DNA of 13,702 bases from Candidatus Wallbacteria bacterium (GTDB lineage: Bacteria; Muiribacteriota; UBA6191; JACPRK01). Numbering within the stretch: the first letter of the stretch is position 1; every line of letters begins with the position of its first letter. Both the position numbers and the translations under genes were made by a program. The notes below the pieces were generated by a model that did not search any database, was not told where the DNA came from, and worked only from the letters and a program-made list of their open reading frames with translations. Positions 13,364 through 13,702 of the stretch are shown here, in pieces. The stretch is from positions 1 to 13,702 of the forward strand of contig JACQFU010000047.1 in assembly GCA_016199905.1 (NCBI GenBank), given 5' to 3'.

Positions 13364-13702
13364 TCAGGCGCCGCGCGCCATGACCAGGGAACCCGACTCG
13401 TAGTGGCGAAGACCCGCCTGAAAGGCCAGACGCCCAATCGCCAGGCTGGCGGCGGCCCCGAGGATGAGCCCGAGCAATCGCGACCAGCCGAAATCACGCA
13501 GGATGGAGACGGGCAAATACGTCATGAACCCTGCCGGGATGAGCGTGAACAGCATGAACTTGGTCCACCCGTGAAAGATTCCGGGCGGATAGAGGCTGAA
13601 GGTGACTAGCGCGTTGCCGAGGAGCCCCGCCAGCCCCTCCGCAGAGCCGGCCCAGAACGCAAGCGAATTGGCCGTCAGCGTAAAGCCCAGCATCACCGCG
13701 GC
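13364..13702 (-). CDS. ABC-2 type transporter permease (C-terminal part, cut by window edge)
   Basis: An open frame enters from the right edge and ends at TGA 13366-13364, leaving 112 residues. The sequence is nearly all membrane segments: around LTANSLAFWAG, GNALVTFSLYPPGIF, KFMLFTLIPAGFMTYLPV and LLGLILGAAASLAI. It has the family-typical NSLAFW, FSLYPPGIF, FTLIPAGF and a terminal RHYESGSL. This fits the PF06182-type ABC-2 permeases (COG3694/COG4587 pairs), which normally act with a second permease and an ATPase; those genes would lie beyond the edge. The ATG at 13693 is internal to the protein, not the true start. The transported substrate is unknown. The 184-bp gap and the strong start signals of the next gene suggest the giant gene is separately expressed. 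Confidence 0.85.
   Translation of the reverse strand, partial: AAVMLGFTLTANSLAFWAGSAEGLAGLLGNALVTFSLYPPGIFHGWTKFMLFTLIPAGFMTYLPVSILRDFGWSRLLGLILGAAASLAIGRLAFQAGLRHYESGSLVMARGA

Noticed and set aside
1..13702. CRISPR arrays, insertion sequences and rRNA genes
   Set aside because: No short direct-repeat/spacer array, transposase motif or rRNA-like sequence was seen; the roughly 380-nt periodicity is protein-domain repetition.

Overview
The window comes from a high-GC bacterium. A Sec-exported giant adhesin-like protein and a periplasmic parvulin/SurA-type foldase suggest a diderm envelope. CARDB/PKD/NHL giant proteins of this style are common in environmental lineages such as Planctomycetota and Acidobacteriota, but nothing here fixes the phylum. 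All recognisable genes lie on the minus strand, so the window reads right to left.

Layout in transcription order. At 13702-13364 is the C-terminal part of an ABC-2 type exporter permease, cut by the window edge. A 184-bp spacer (13363-13180) holds a strong Shine-Dalgarno, a sigma54-like promoter candidate and a short repeated motif. At 13179-3604 (3581 if a one-base deletion is corrected) is one huge secreted gene of about 3,190-3,199 codons. It encodes a signal peptide, an Ig-like N-terminus, four CARDB-like repeats, a PPC domain, eight more CARDB-like repeats, a PKD domain, a six-bladed NHL propeller, an Ig-like linker, about six PKD-like domains and a C-terminal module. A spacer of about 100 bp follows (3580-3479), with two small inverted repeats, a repeated motif and a possible coupled leader ORF. 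At 3478-2330 is a galactokinase-fold (GHMP) protein whose sugar-binding, catalytic and phosphate-binding residues are largely replaced. After 21 bp comes a SurA/PpiC-like peptidyl-prolyl isomerase (2308-620). After 76 bp comes the N-terminal part of a MalF/UgpA-type sugar ABC permease (543-1), cut by the window edge. No stretch over 300 bases lacks a gene.

Two threads run through the locus. The first is envelope export: a giant beta-sandwich protein next to a periplasmic foldase that could serve it. The second is sugar handling: a pseudo-galactokinase next to a sugar permease. The 21-bp spacing ties the pseudo-kinase to the foldase. The three longer spacers share the sequence CTTGCCTCG (minus strand), and two of them share a 14-nt version, which may point to common control. 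The most notable items are the apparently inactive galactokinase homologue, the giant protein architecture, the shared spacer motif and the frameshift near the giant gene's 3' end.
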